Source: Alphaproteobacteria bacterium
GTDB taxonomy: Bacteria; Pseudomonadota; Alphaproteobacteria; Rickettsiales; UBA998
NCBI GenBank assembly: GCA_021730835.1
Contig: JAKFYP010000106.1
Location: 1-5,087 of the forward strand
Reading direction: 5' to 3'
Length of the DNA stretch: 5,087 nt
Position 1 is the stretch's first letter. Each line of letters starts with the position of its first letter. Both the position numbers and the translations under genes were made by a program. The notes under the pieces are model-generated. The model searched no databases. It was not told where the DNA came from and saw only the letters and a list, made by a program, of their open reading frames with translations. Positions 5,022-5,087 of this stretch are shown here, piece by piece.

Positions 5022-5087
5022 ATTCCTCCTCGCACGCTCAATAGAACGCGCCATATCTGCGGCAATCTGTGTCTGGCTGTGGCGGAA
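5016..5087 (-). CDS. 3' end of an unrecognised minus-strand gene, cut by the window edge
   Basis: Reading leftward from the right edge there are 23 open codons and a TGA stop (5016-5018), giving FRHSQTQIAADMARSIERAR followed by RNL. The tail looks like a basic amphipathic helix. The stop overlaps the last bases of the Fic remnant on the other strand, so the two are convergent. With only 23 residues no family can be named, and the frame could be open by chance. Confidence 0.35.
   Translation of the reverse strand, partial: FRHSQTQIAADMARSIERARRNL

Overview
The window looks like chromosomal DNA of a Gram-negative bacterium. The protein styles and the type of small palindromic repeats suggest an alphaproteobacterium, but I cannot name a genus. 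The left three quarters is a compact two-gene operon on the minus strand. The right quarter holds a plus-strand regulator and the decayed remains of a mobile-element-associated gene.

Layout, left to right. Positions 1-246 are non-coding: three head-to-tail copies of a 39-bp hairpin-forming unit, an AT-rich hairpin that could stop transcription from either side, and a C-run/G-run hairpin of the dispersed-repeat type. Next comes the operon, read right to left. First is a VIT1/CCC1-family iron/manganese transporter (3578 to 2817), then an 856-residue P-type cation-transporting ATPase (2817 to 247). The two genes share one base in a TAATG stop/start junction, so they are probably translationally coupled and act on the same or related metal ions. 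The ATPase has every catalytic P-type motif, but its membrane ion-site residues differ from the calcium pump pattern, so its ion is uncertain.

The 654-bp gap at 3579-4232 is rich in structure. It holds a perfect 8-bp inverted repeat just upstream of the transporter start, a hairpin of the same sequence family as the tandem repeats at the left edge, a 163-bp nested palindrome with perfect 20-bp arms (a non-autonomous mobile palindrome or MITE-like unit), more small hairpins, and an 80-codon open frame of doubtful status.

At 4233-4643 is an Rrf2-family regulator with a C-terminal cysteine cluster, so it probably binds an iron-sulfur cluster. It points away from the transporter operon. Iron or redox control of the operon by this protein is plausible but is inference only. 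Downstream at 4664-5021 is a 5'-truncated, frameshifted Fic-domain gene resembling 'mobile mystery protein B'. It overlaps by a few bases the 3' end of an unrecognised minus-strand gene that runs off the right edge. The best candidates for something new are the VIT plus P-type ATPase pair and the shared hairpin family on both sides of it.
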